64,000 nt of DNA from Arcticimaribacter sp965277835 (lineage in GTDB: Bacteria; Bacteroidota; Bacteroidia; Flavobacteriales; Flavobacteriaceae). The notes beneath the pieces are model-generated. The model was not told where the DNA came from. It saw nothing but the letters and a program-made list of their open reading frames with translations, and ran no database searches. The translations under genes and the position numbers were made by a program. Shown here piece by piece: positions 44,947-54,240 of this stretch. Location of the stretch: the NCBI GenBank assembly GCA_965277835.1, contig OZ255841.1:1-64000 (forward strand), read 5' to 3'. Every line of letters begins with the position of its first letter. Position 1 is the first letter of the stretch.

Positions 44947-46133
44947 TGAAATTGAATAATAAAATAATTAAAGGTGATTTAGGGCTATGGGGCTTACTGG
45001 CACTACTGGCATTATTTTCATTTTTACCTGTGTTTAGTGCAAGCTCTAACTTGGTATATGTAATTGGAACAGGAACGCCATTAGGGCATTTATTTAAACA
45101 CATGATTATTTTAGTTTTTGGGTTTTTGTTAATGATAGGAATACATAAAATTCCGCCTAATTATTTTAAAGCAATTTCGATTTTAGCAATACCAATAGTA
45201 ATTATTTTATTAGTATATACTGCTACTCAAGGGACGGTTATAGCAGGGGCAAATGCAAGCCGATGGATTCGCATACCTTTTATAGGTATAGGTTTTCAAA
45301 CATCTACTCTAGCTTCGGTTATATTAATGGTTTATGTGGCGAGGTATTTAGCAAAAAACTTTGATTCGCCCCAAACGTTTAGAGAGTCTATACTTCCACT
45401 ATGGCTTCCTGTAGCTGTAATTTTAGTGCTAATTCTCCCCTCAAACTTCTCTACTGCTCTTTTGATGTTTTTAATGGTAGTTATGCTTGCCTTTGTAGGT
45501 GGGTATCCAGCAAAATATTTAGGTTTAATAATAGGCGGCGGATTATTAGTTTTAGTGTTGTTTGTGTTATCGGCAAAAGCGTTCCCAAATGCAATTCCTA
45601 ATCGTGTAGATACGTGGATTGGTAGGATAGAAAATTATGGAGATGGTGAGGTATATCAGGTAGAGCGTGCAAAAATTGCAATTGCAACAGGAGGTACTAC
45701 AGGAGTTGGAGTTGGTAAAAGTGTAATGAAAAATTTTCTTCCTCAAAGTAGCTCAGATTTTATTTATGCTATTATTGTTGAAGAGTTTGGACTTGTTGGC
45801 GGAATAGGATTGATTATTATCTATTTATTTATCCTTTTTAGAATTGTAATAATAATGCACAGGGCTGACACGGTTTTTAATAAACTTGCCGTTATTGGGG
45901 TAGGAATACCCATTATTTTTCAGGCATTTATTAATATGGGAGTAGCACTACAGGTATTGCCTGTAACTGGGCAAACTTTACCTATGATAAGTAGCGGAGG
46001 AACTTCTGCTTTAATGACTTGTATAGCTTTTGGAGTTATTTTAAGTATAAGTGCAGCAGAACCAACAAAACAAAAAGAAAAGGAAGAAGAAGAGAATAAT
46101 AACCCTTTAGCTGTTTTAAGTGAGACCTTATAA
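44946..46133 (+). CDS. ftsW: Septal peptidoglycan glycosyltransferase FtsW (SEDS family)
   Basis: 395 residues, about ten membrane segments. SEDS hallmarks are NASRWIRIPFIGIGFQTS, the catalytic-region ATGGTTGVGVGKS..., SSSDFIYAIIVEEFGLVGG and PVTGQTLPMISSGGTS. It polymerises septal glycan with the FtsI-type PBP. RodA is the alternative, but the position in the division cluster favours FtsW. The C-terminus ends in a Glu-rich tail that overlaps murG by 14 bp. Confidence 0.94.
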   Translation: MKLNNKIIKGDLGLWGLLALLALFSFLPVFSASSNLVYVIGTGTPLGHLFKHMIILVFGFLLMIGIHKIPPNYFKAISILAIPIVIILLVYTATQGTVIAGANASRWIRIPFIGIGFQTSTLASVILMVYVARYLAKNFDSPQTFRESILPLWLPVAVILVLILPSNFSTALLMFLMVVMLAFVGGYPAKYLGLIIGGGLLVLVLFVLSAKAFPNAIPNRVDTWIGRIENYGDGEVYQVERAKIAIATGGTTGVGVGKSVMKNFLPQSSSDFIYAIIVEEFGLVGGIGLIIIYLFILFRIVIIMHRADTVFNKLAVIGVGIPIIFQAFINMGVALQVLPVTGQTLPMISSGGTSALMTCIAFGVILSISAAEPTKQKEKEEEENNNPLAVLSETL

Positions 46134-47217
46134 ATTTATCATATCAGGAGGAGGTACAGGAGGACATATTTATCCTGCTATTGCTATTGCAGATGCTTTA
46201 AAGTCTTTATTTCCTTCGGCTCGTTTTTTATTTGTAGGAGCTATTGGTAAAATGGAAATGCAAAAAGTACCAAAAGCAGGTTATTCAATAAAAGGAATAT
46301 GGATATCGGGCTTTCAGCGAGGTTCTATAATTAAAAACCTATTACTGCCTTTTAAATTAGTTATAAGTTTTTTCCAATCTGTTATAATTCTACTACGTTT
46401 TCGTCCAGACTTTGTAATAGGTACTGGTGGTTTTGTGAGTGGGACAATACTTTTAATAGCACACTATTTTAAAATAAAAACATTAATTCAAGAGCAAAAT
46501 TCATTTGCTGGAATAACAAATAAAATATTAGGTAAAAAAGTTGATTTAGTGGCGGTAGCATTCCCTAAGATGGAACAATTTTTTCCAAAGGAGAAAATCA
46601 TTTTTACAGGAAACCCAATTCGAGAATCTTTGATTACGATAGATAAAAAAAGAGACGAGGCTCTTTTGCATTTTGGGTTAGATTCTAACAAGAAAACACT
46701 TGTTGTTTTAGGAGGGAGTTTGGGAGCAAAAATTATAAATGAACTTATTCAAAATCACTTAGCAGTCTTTAGCGAGAAGAACTTACAAGTGATTTGGCAA
46801 TGCGGGAAGATGTATTTCGACACATATAAAAAGCATTCTAGTTCTAAGAATATTTTTGTGTATGATTTTATAGAACAAATGGATTTACTCTATGCTGCGG
46901 CAGATGTTTTTATCTCACGCGCAGGGGCAAGCTCAATATCTGAGTTATCTATTGTAGGCAAGCCTATGATTTTAATACCTTCTACTAATGTGGCTGAAAA
47001 TCATCAAATGCACAACGCTTCCGCTTTATCCAATGTAGGAGGTGCTTTATTATTACCTGAGAGTCAAATTGAAAAGAAATTTGTAGAAACTTTCGAAGAA
47101 CTTCTTTCTCTTGACACTGATGAAGTACGGAAACAATTAAACTTTTTTGCAAAACCCAAAGCGACTAAAGAAATAGTAAACCATATTAAGAATAGATTAG
47201 AGGTTAATGAATTTTAA
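46120..47217 (+). CDS. murG: UDP-GlcNAc:lipid I N-acetylglucosaminyltransferase MurG
   Basis: 365 residues from GTG inside the ftsW 3' end; no ATG is available nearby. GT28 enzyme forming lipid II at the inner face of the membrane. The motif SGGGTGGHIYPAIAIADAL is at residues 8-27, with the GTGGFVSG loop, EQNSFAGITNK and the C-terminal SRAGASSISEL donor-sugar site. It overlaps murC by 11 bp. Confidence 0.96.
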   Translation: MRPYKFIISGGGTGGHIYPAIAIADALKSLFPSARFLFVGAIGKMEMQKVPKAGYSIKGIWISGFQRGSIIKNLLLPFKLVISFFQSVIILLRFRPDFVIGTGGFVSGTILLIAHYFKIKTLIQEQNSFAGITNKILGKKVDLVAVAFPKMEQFFPKEKIIFTGNPIRESLITIDKKRDEALLHFGLDSNKKTLVVLGGSLGAKIINELIQNHLAVFSEKNLQVIWQCGKMYFDTYKKHSSSKNIFVYDFIEQMDLLYAAADVFISRAGASSISELSIVGKPMILIPSTNVAENHQMHNASALSNVGGALLLPESQIEKKFVETFEELLSLDTDEVRKQLNFFAKPKATKEIVNHIKNRLEVNEF

Positions 47218-48553
47218 AGGACAAACATATTATTTTATAGGCATTGGCGGTATCGGCATGTCGTCGTTAGCGCGGTATTTGGTAATGAAAGGGGCTAAAG
47301 TTCTAGGTTATGATAAAACTTCTACTGAGATAACTAATTCTTTGCAAGATCTAGGTATATCTATAGTTTTTGATGAATCTCTTGATGCCTTAAAAGAAAA
47401 TGTTCGTTCGAAAAACGTAAACGTAATTTATACGCCTGCAATTCCAAAAGACCATCCTCAACTTAGTTTTTTTCTAACACAAGGGAATAAAATACTTAAA
47501 AGAGCAGAATTATTAGGGCAATTAACACAGAATACCATTTGTTTGGCTGTTGCTGGGACTCATGGTAAAACAACAACCACAGCAATATTAACTCATTTGT
47601 TTGAGCAATCTAAAGCTATGTTTACTTCTTTTGTCGGAGGTATATCTCAAGACTCTAAGACTAATATGACTTCACGAGGGGATACTTATACCTTAGTTGA
47701 GGCAGATGAGTTTGATCGTTCTTTTTTACATCTAAACCCTACAATTGCTTGCATTACATCAATGGATTCTGATCATTTGGATATTTATGAGGATGCCCAA
47801 AATTTGGAGCAAGCATATATATCTTTTGCATCTCAAGTAAAGGAAACACTGATAGTTTCCAAAGGTTTGCCTTTATCAGGAATTACATATAGCACTTCGG
47901 AGCAAGCAGATTTTTATGCAACAAACATTAAACTTAATTCTTGTGGTGTTTATTTTGATTTGCATACCCCTGTAGGTATATATGAAAATATATTTTTCAA
48001 TCAGCTGGGAATGCATAATTTATCAAATGCAATAGCAGCAATAGCAATGGCTTTTAAAGCAGGATTACCCTTAGAGGAATTGGTTAAGAGTTTAGCTAAT
48101 TTTCCAGGTGTAGAGCGGAGACTTCAAGTATTGATTAACACAAAGCCCCTTGTTTTGATAGATGACTATGCACACCATCCGACAGAAATAAAAGCGGTGT
48201 TTGACACTTTGGAGTTAAATTTCCCAGAAGACAAAAAATGTGCAGTTTTTCAACCCCATTTATTTTCTCGAACGCGCGATTTTATGGATGACTTTGCTTC
48301 GGTATTATCGCTTTTTGATAGCGTATTATTACTTGATATTTATCCTGCAAGGGAACGCCCTTTACTTGGTATTACTTCTAAGGTTTTAAAAGATAAAATT
48401 AAAGGGAACAAAACAAAATTAATTTCAAAATCAGAGCTTCATAGTGAGATTATCCAAATTGATAATCGTGTTATTGCACTTTTAGGAGCGGGCGATATTG
48501 GAGCAGAAGTTCAGAGTATAAAGCAAAAATTATTACTAAATGAAATTGTATAA
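47207..48553 (+). CDS. murC: UDP-MurNAc:L-alanine ligase MurC
   Basis: 448 residues. GIGGIGMSSLARYL at the N-terminus binds the UDP-sugar; the ATP loop AVAGTHGKTTTTAIL is near residue 115; EADEFDRSFL, DYAHHPTEIKAVF and FQPHLFSRTRDF are catalytic/ATP segments of MurC. All residues missing in the Mpl-like protein at 22435 are intact here. It overlaps ftsQ by 14 bp. Confidence 0.96.
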   Translation: MNFKGQTYYFIGIGGIGMSSLARYLVMKGAKVLGYDKTSTEITNSLQDLGISIVFDESLDALKENVRSKNVNVIYTPAIPKDHPQLSFFLTQGNKILKRAELLGQLTQNTICLAVAGTHGKTTTTAILTHLFEQSKAMFTSFVGGISQDSKTNMTSRGDTYTLVEADEFDRSFLHLNPTIACITSMDSDHLDIYEDAQNLEQAYISFASQVKETLIVSKGLPLSGITYSTSEQADFYATNIKLNSCGVYFDLHTPVGIYENIFFNQLGMHNLSNAIAAIAMAFKAGLPLEELVKSLANFPGVERRLQVLINTKPLVLIDDYAHHPTEIKAVFDTLELNFPEDKKCAVFQPHLFSRTRDFMDDFASVLSLFDSVLLLDIYPARERPLLGITSKVLKDKIKGNKTKLISKSELHSEIIQIDNRVIALLGAGDIGAEVQSIKQKLLLNEIV

Positions 48554-49250
48554 ATACTTTACATTTATATTTATTTTACTACTACTAGTAAGCTCTACTG
48601 TATTTGCTATTTTAAAAAATAATAGACGCGAAATCTCAGGAACGATAGTTAGTTTTAAAGAAGGGCATCATGCTTTTTTAAATTCTGAGATGGTTAATAA
48701 ATTGTTAATACTAAGCTTAGAAAAATCAAATAATAAGACGAAAGATATCCTAGATTTGAGTTTTATTGAAGCTGACTTAGAAGGGCATCCAGTTATTAAG
48801 AGTGCAGAAGCTTTTTTACTGCCTTCTAAAGTGCTTAGAATCAATATTGAAGAACGAATTCCGCTCTTAAGAGTAATGGGTAAAGAAACTTTTTATATAG
48901 ATGATATGGCTGTAAAAATCCCTCTTTCAAATCACTTTACAGCTCATGTACCTCTGTTTTTTGGAAATATAGAAGAGGTGCAAAAAGATAAATTAATTCA
49001 TTTTATGCGAGAGGTTAATTCAGATGATTTCATGAAGAATGAAGTTATTCAAATTGAGAAAGTTAAAGAGGGGTATTTGTTAAACCTTCGCTCTTATGAT
49101 TTTGTTGTAGAATGGGGAAATTTTGAAAAGTATAATGAAAAAGTGATAAAGCTAAAAGCATTATGTAAATATTTGAAAATGCAAAAAGAAACGCATCATT
49201 TCAAAAGAATAAGTTTAAAATATAACAAACAAGTTATTGCATCAAATTAA
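48540..49250 (+). CDS. ftsQ: Cell division protein FtsQ
   Basis: 236 residues. One N-terminal transmembrane helix (about 5-25) is followed by a periplasmic region with a POTRA-like start (DILDLSFIEADLEGHPVIKSAEAFLLPSKVLRINIEER, quoted here only as positions about 61-98) and the beta domain. Similarity to proteobacterial FtsQ is weak but the ERIPLLRV and FYIDDMA stretches and the position between murC and ftsA are characteristic. Confidence 0.88.
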   Translation: MKLYKYFTFIFILLLLVSSTVFAILKNNRREISGTIVSFKEGHHAFLNSEMVNKLLILSLEKSNNKTKDILDLSFIEADLEGHPVIKSAEAFLLPSKVLRINIEERIPLLRVMGKETFYIDDMAVKIPLSNHFTAHVPLFFGNIEEVQKDKLIHFMREVNSDDFMKNEVIQIEKVKEGYLLNLRSYDFVVEWGNFEKYNEKVIKLKALCKYLKMQKETHHFKRISLKYNKQVIASN

Positions 49251-49252
49251 TT

Positions 49253-50587
49253 ATGGAAAATAAAGACATAGCCGTAGGCTTAGACATTGGGACAACCAAA
49301 ATAGTAGTAATGGTTGGGCAAAAAAATGAGTATGAAAAGATTGAAATTCTTGGGGTAGGAAAATCAAAAAGCCTTGGAGTTCGAAGAGGCGTTGTTAATA
49401 ACATTACCCAAACCATTGAATCTATTCGACAAGCGGTAGAAGAAGCCGAAACAAAAGCAAGTGTTTCGATTGATAAGGTTATTGTAGGCATAGCAGGGCA
49501 GCATATAAGAAGCCTTCAACATAGCGATTATATAACACGAGAAAATGCAGACGAGGTAATTAACGAACAAGACATTGAAACCTTAATTAATCAGGTATAT
49601 AAACTTGTAATGCTACCCGGAGAAGAGATTATCCATGTCTTGCCTCAAGAGTTTAAAGTCGATGGTCAAACTGAAATAAAAGAGCCTATCGGCATGTATG
49701 GAGGGAGGCTAGAAGCGAACTTTCATGTAGTTGTTGGGCAAATTTCTTCTATACGAAATATTGGAAAATGTATAAAAAGTGCAGGACTTTCTATGGACAA
49801 AGTAACATTAGAGCCAATTGCTTCGTCCGATGCAGTTCTTAGCCAAGAAGAAAAAGAAGCTGGAGTAGCTTTGATTGATATAGGAGGAGGTACAACTGAT
49901 TTAGCGATTTTTAAAGATGGAATCATTAGGCACACTGCTGTTATTCCTTTTGGAGGAAATGTAATTACCGAAGATGTAAAAGAGGGATGCTCTATTATTC
50001 AAAAACAAGCTGAACTTTTAAAAATTAAATTTGGTTCGGCTTGCCCTACCGAGAATAAAGACACCGAAATTGTTTCTATACCAGGGTTAAGAGGGAGAGA
50101 ACCAAAAGAAATTTCTTTGAAAACGCTTTCTAAGATAATTAATGCTCGTATTATAGAAATTATTAGTCAGGTTTTTATGGAAATAAAAAACTATGGACAT
50201 GAAGAGCAAAAGAAAAAATTAATTGCAGGGATTGTCCTTACAGGAGGAGGGAGTCAACTTAAACATTTAAAACAACTTGTAGAGTATATTACAGGGATGG
50301 ATACCCGTGTAGGATATCCTAATGAACATTTAGCGGGAGACTCTAATGAAGCAACTACAAGCCCTATATTTTCAACGGCTGTTGGGCTTTTGATGAACGC
50401 ACTCGAAAATAGCACACCTAAAGAAGCACTTGCAAAAAGTGAAGAGGTAGAGGAGGAAACCGAAATAACAGACGAGGAAGTTAGCGAGAGACTTAGTGAC
50501 TTTGAAAGTGAAAACCTCTTAGATAAAAGGAAAACGGTATTTGAAAAATGGGCAGATAAGTTCAAAAAGTTTTTAGATAAAGCATAA
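49253..50587 (+). CDS. ftsA: Cell division protein FtsA
   Basis: 444 residues. Actin-like ATPase that tethers FtsZ to the membrane. The phosphate-1 motif VGLDIGTTKIVVMVG, the connect/phosphate-2 motif ALIDIGGGTTDLAIF and the adenosine motif GIVLTGGGSQLKHL are visible. The C-terminus is acidic then ends in a likely amphipathic membrane-binding helix (FEKWADKFKKFLDKA). It begins 2 bp after ftsQ. Confidence 0.95.
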   Translation: MENKDIAVGLDIGTTKIVVMVGQKNEYEKIEILGVGKSKSLGVRRGVVNNITQTIESIRQAVEEAETKASVSIDKVIVGIAGQHIRSLQHSDYITRENADEVINEQDIETLINQVYKLVMLPGEEIIHVLPQEFKVDGQTEIKEPIGMYGGRLEANFHVVVGQISSIRNIGKCIKSAGLSMDKVTLEPIASSDAVLSQEEKEAGVALIDIGGGTTDLAIFKDGIIRHTAVIPFGGNVITEDVKEGCSIIQKQAELLKIKFGSACPTENKDTEIVSIPGLRGREPKEISLKTLSKIINARIIEIISQVFMEIKNYGHEEQKKKLIAGIVLTGGGSQLKHLKQLVEYITGMDTRVGYPNEHLAGDSNEATTSPIFSTAVGLLMNALENSTPKEALAKSEEVEEETEITDEEVSERLSDFESENLLDKRKTVFEKWADKFKKFLDKA

Positions 50588-50603
50588 TATAAAATATAGC
50601 ACT

Positions 50604-52619
50604 ATGGATGAGATAGCGACAAATATAAACTTTGATTTACCAAAGAATAAAAGTAATGTTATTAAAGTTATTGGAGTTGGAGGCGGAGGTAGCAATGCAA
50701 TAAATTATATGTTTCAACAAGGAATAGTAGGAGTTGACTTTGTTGTTTGTAATACCGACGCACAGGCTTTAGAGAAAAGCCCAGTACCAATAAAAATACA
50801 ATTAGGAGCTTCTTTAACCGAAGGATTAGGAGCAGGGGCAAACCCCGATGTGGGACGAAAATCTGCTCAGGAAAGTTTCGAAGAATTGGACAGGCTTTTG
50901 TCAACTCAAACCAAAATGGTATTCATCACAGCAGGGATGGGTGGAGGTACTGGTACTGGAGCAGCACCTATAATTGCGAAAATGGCTAGAGATTTAGAAA
51001 TCCTTACAGTAGGGATTGTAACTATGCCTTTTCAGTTCGAAGGGAAAATGCGATTAGGTCAAGCTCAAAAAGGCTTAGAGGAGTTAAAAGGAAGTGTAGA
51101 TTCGTTAATTGTAATCAATAATAATAAACTTAGAGAAGTTTATGGTAACCTTGGATTTAGAGCTGGTTTTGCTAAGGCAGATGAGGTACTAGCTACAGGA
51201 GCTAGAGCCATAGCCGAAGTAATTACCACACATTATACTCAAAACATAGATTTAAAAGATGCCAGAACCGTACTTACTAATAGTGGCTCTGCTATAATGG
51301 GTTCTGCTAGTGCTTCAGGTGTTAATCGTGCTCAAGAGGCTATAACAAAGGCTTTAGACTCACCGTTGTTAAATGACAATAAAATCACGGGATGTAAAAA
51401 TGTACTTCTGTTAATTGTCTCAGGCACAGGAGAAGATGAAGTTACTATTGATGAAATAGGCGATATAAATGATTTTATTCAAGCTGAGGCAGGAAATAAC
51501 ACTAATATCATTATGGGTGTAGGGGATGACCTTGAGTTAGGTAATAGTATTTCTGTTACGATAGTTGCCACTGGATTTAACTCTGACCAACAGCATGAAA
51601 TTGTTAATATTGAAGCCCAAAAAGTAATTCATACTCTTGAAGACGACCAGCCTTTTGTACATAATTTAATGGATAGTGAAACGTCTCCAAATGCATTAAA
51701 CCCGATGTCTTCTGAACCACAAAATCAAGTTGTTAAACATTATTTAGAAGAAGACGAGGACGCGGACAAGAAAATCGAGGTAATAGAAGAAAAGGCTAGC
51801 GAAGCACCTGTTTACAATAAAAACATAAAGGAACAAGAGCCTGAAATGTTGTCAAAAGAGGAAATTAGAAACCTAGATGTTATATATGAAATTTTAGACG
51901 CGAAAAATGAACCTACTACTTTTCAACCTTCTGATTTTCAAGAACAAGAAGAGCCTGAGGCGGTAGAACAAGAATTTATATTTAATGAAATTCCTTCTGA
52001 TATTAATGAAATTGAAGTAATTGATGCAGAATATTTGAATGTAACCCAAGAGAATCAAATCAGTTTTGAATTTAATTCTCCTACGCCAGAAGATATTAGT
52101 TCCCCTATTGATTCAATTAGCGAAAAGCGAGAAGATATTGTTGAGAAAGATAGTCTTGAAGGTAATTTAGCTGAAGAAAAAGAAACATTTAAAATATTTC
52201 AATTAGATGATGATGACACAGAAAAAACTATAGAGGGTACAGAAAAATCGCAACTTGAAGAAATTGTTATTGAAGAAATTGAAATGGAATTCAAACAGAT
52301 TTCTGAAGAAGATAAAGACGAAAAGAAAGCGAAGCCTGAAAATATAGAAGAACCTTTATATAAGAAATTAAATAGTGAGCGATCTGATTCTGAAAGCGAA
52401 AAAAGAAAAGAGAACTTAAAAAAATTCAATCACGTTTTTAGCAATAACCTTAATCGGATTGAAGAAATGGAAAAACAGCCAGCTTATAAACGAATGGGGT
52501 TTGATATAGATGAAGAGCCGCAAGATATGAGCCAAAAGTCTCAAACAACTTTAGGTGCGGACAACGATGATATTGAATTTGGTTCAAATAATTCTTTTTT
52601 ACACGATAATGTTGATTAA
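50604..52619 (+). CDS. ftsZ: Cell division GTPase FtsZ with long acidic C-terminal linker
   Basis: 671 residues. The tubulin signature GGGTGTGAAP is at residues 113-122 and the globular GTPase core ends near residue 327. The following about 300 residues are low-complexity and very rich in Glu and Asp, without a fold I recognise, and lead to a conserved-looking tail with PAYKRMGFDID and the terminal SFLHDNVD. Long linkers of this kind are usual in Bacteroidota FtsZ. It is the last gene of the cluster; yqeY follows after 11 bp and may be read through. Confidence 0.95.
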   Translation: MDEIATNINFDLPKNKSNVIKVIGVGGGGSNAINYMFQQGIVGVDFVVCNTDAQALEKSPVPIKIQLGASLTEGLGAGANPDVGRKSAQESFEELDRLLSTQTKMVFITAGMGGGTGTGAAPIIAKMARDLEILTVGIVTMPFQFEGKMRLGQAQKGLEELKGSVDSLIVINNNKLREVYGNLGFRAGFAKADEVLATGARAIAEVITTHYTQNIDLKDARTVLTNSGSAIMGSASASGVNRAQEAITKALDSPLLNDNKITGCKNVLLLIVSGTGEDEVTIDEIGDINDFIQAEAGNNTNIIMGVGDDLELGNSISVTIVATGFNSDQQHEIVNIEAQKVIHTLEDDQPFVHNLMDSETSPNALNPMSSEPQNQVVKHYLEEDEDADKKIEVIEEKASEAPVYNKNIKEQEPEMLSKEEIRNLDVIYEILDAKNEPTTFQPSDFQEQEEPEAVEQEFIFNEIPSDINEIEVIDAEYLNVTQENQISFEFNSPTPEDISSPIDSISEKREDIVEKDSLEGNLAEEKETFKIFQLDDDDTEKTIEGTEKSQLEEIVIEEIEMEFKQISEEDKDEKKAKPENIEEPLYKKLNSERSDSESEKRKENLKKFNHVFSNNLNRIEEMEKQPAYKRMGFDIDEEPQDMSQKSQTTLGADNDDIEFGSNNSFLHDNVD

Positions 52620-52630
52620 AATATAAACAC

Positions 52631-53083
52631 ATGCCTATATTAGATACTTTAACAAACGAATTAAAAGAAGCGATGAAAGCTAAGGACACGCTTGCTTTAG
52701 AAGCTTTGAGAGCAATTAAATCTGCGGTATTACTTCAAAAAAGTGAAGCTGGAGCTTCAGGAGAATTGTCTGAAGAACAAGAAATAAAACTACTTCAAAA
52801 GTTGGTGAAACAACGTCGGGATAGCGCGTCAATTTTTAAGGAACAAAATCGAACTGATCTTGCTGCGCCAGAGGAAGCTCAAGCCGAAGTAATTGCTCGT
52901 TTTTTACCTGAACAAATGTCTGTCGATGAAGTGAGTAGTGTAATTAATACCATCATAACTGAAATAGGAGCAACTAGTATGAAAGAAATGGGTAAGGTTA
53001 TGGGAATTGCAAATAAAAAACTTGCAGGGAAAGCAGACGGTAAGACAATTTCTACAATAGTTAAAGAACGACTATCTTCATAA
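52631..53083 (+). CDS. yqeY: GatB/YqeY domain-containing protein
   Basis: 150 residues, all-helical. It consists of the tRNA-binding tail domain found at the end of GatB, here stand-alone: TLTNELKEAMKAKDTLALEALR at the start (residues about 5-26), QRRDSASIFKEQNR in the middle and GKVMGIANKKLAGKADGK near the end. It is assumed to interact with tRNA or an amidotransferase, but its role is unknown. It is close behind ftsZ. Confidence 0.92.
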   Translation: MPILDTLTNELKEAMKAKDTLALEALRAIKSAVLLQKSEAGASGELSEEQEIKLLQKLVKQRRDSASIFKEQNRTDLAAPEEAQAEVIARFLPEQMSVDEVSSVINTIITEIGATSMKEMGKVMGIANKKLAGKADGKTISTIVKERLSS

Positions 53084-53152
53084 TTTTTCAATTAATATAC
53101 TAAACTTAATTTGAGTATATTCGTAATATTTTTAAAGTAAAAGTCTTTAAAC

Positions 53153-53226
53153 GGCCTAGTAGTTCAACTGGATAGAATATCAGATTTCGGCTCTGAGGGT
53201 TGGGGGTTCGAATCCTCCCTAGGTCA
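53153..53226 (+). tRNA. tRNA-Arg (anticodon TCG)
   Basis: 74 nt. The acceptor stem pairs GGCCTAG (53153-53159) with CTAGGTC (53219-53225) including one G-T pair; the discriminator is A. The anticodon stem TCAGA/TCTGA encloses the loop TTTCGGC, giving anticodon TCG and G at position 37. The T arm has GGGGG-TTCGAAT-CCTCC. CCA is not encoded. It reads CGA arginine codons. It ends 2 bp before the stop of the convergent DUF1338 gene, so no terminator is possible in between. Confidence 0.93.
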
Positions 53227-53228
53227 CT

Positions 53229-54134
53229 TTACTTCTTTGTTTGTTTTATAAAAGTACTTTCAAAGATTTTATCTGCATTACTTGTTTCAAACCCATCTCT
53301 TCTATGTTTGGTTTTAATCTGTTTAGAGTCTAAGTTTTCAAATTCAGGGAGTATTTTTCGTTCTGCAAATTCAACATAACTTCCAGCAATTTTTTTTGTT
53401 TGATTGCTCGAAAACTGAGCAGTTAACATTTCTGCTACCGAACTACTTTGTAGTAAAAGACCATCTTTACTTATTTTAATAACACCACCTGCATCGTTAA
53501 GTTTTATACCTAGTTCGACTAAAAATTCATTAAATTTTTCTAATTGATTATACCCATTAGGTAGTTCATGAACACTTATGGTATAATGGTTTAAATAATA
53601 TCTGTTATAGATTACCCATGCCGCATATTCACTCTCGGCAAGAAGGTTGTTATAATCTTCTAACGAGGGTAGCTTCCAAAGGGGTTTTTCAAAAAAACGA
53701 GTTACATCTTGGGGGTCATTAAGATTAAGTTCGTCAACAGGATCTTTTGTTATTGTTTGAGTGTATTTATGAATAATATTTTGTGCTTGTTTAGACAAGT
53801 CAGCTACACGTAATTCACTAATAAATATACGAGGTAAATTTTCTAAAGAGGGAGAATACCAAAAAGCGTTTAACTTTTTGCTTTCAAAAAAATAAGAATC
53901 TTGTTTTTTATACCCATGTTTCAGAAAAATTTTTTCAAAAGATTTGATCCCAAGATGTTCAACTCCCATGGTTCTAAAGGCAATATGATCATTCAAAATA
54001 TCTTCTTGAGAAGAAATCCAACCTTTTTTAATCATAGCATTAGTTATTTTTTTAACATCTGGGACACGTTCAAAGTAAGTGTTAAAAAGACCGTTTAATA
54101 TTTTTTCAAGTGTTGATTGTTCTGTGAAAATCAT
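53229..54134 (-). CDS. DUF1338 protein (2-oxoadipate dioxygenase/decarboxylase-like)
   Basis: 301 residues, soluble. It has the DUF1338 layout: NDHIAFRTMG with the first metal His (about residue 49), LNHYTISVHELP in the middle with another conserved His, and GSYVEFAERKILPE near the end, with the last metal ligand Glu. Characterised relatives (HglS/YdcJ) convert 2-oxoadipate to 2-hydroxyglutarate with Fe2+. That activity is inferred here; no lysine-degradation genes are adjacent. Its stop abuts tRNA-Arg. Confidence 0.85.
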   Translation of the reverse strand: MIFTEQSTLEKILNGLFNTYFERVPDVKKITNAMIKKGWISSQEDILNDHIAFRTMGVEHLGIKSFEKIFLKHGYKKQDSYFFESKKLNAFWYSPSLENLPRIFISELRVADLSKQAQNIIHKYTQTITKDPVDELNLNDPQDVTRFFEKPLWKLPSLEDYNNLLAESEYAAWVIYNRYYLNHYTISVHELPNGYNQLEKFNEFLVELGIKLNDAGGVIKISKDGLLLQSSSVAEMLTAQFSSNQTKKIAGSYVEFAERKILPEFENLDSKQIKTKHRRDGFETSNADKIFESTFIKQTKK

Positions 54135-54240
54135 ATTATTATTTTTGATAATTAAATTAATTCTTATAGTAAATTTAGTATAAACTTTCTATTAGAAAAT
54201 AAACTATGTACTTTTAAATTTATAAATTGTATTTTTAAAA

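Noticed and set aside
37294..52619. Missing murF and ddl in the division cluster as an anomaly.
   Set aside because: This is the usual arrangement I recall in Bacteroidota; those genes are normally elsewhere in the genome.
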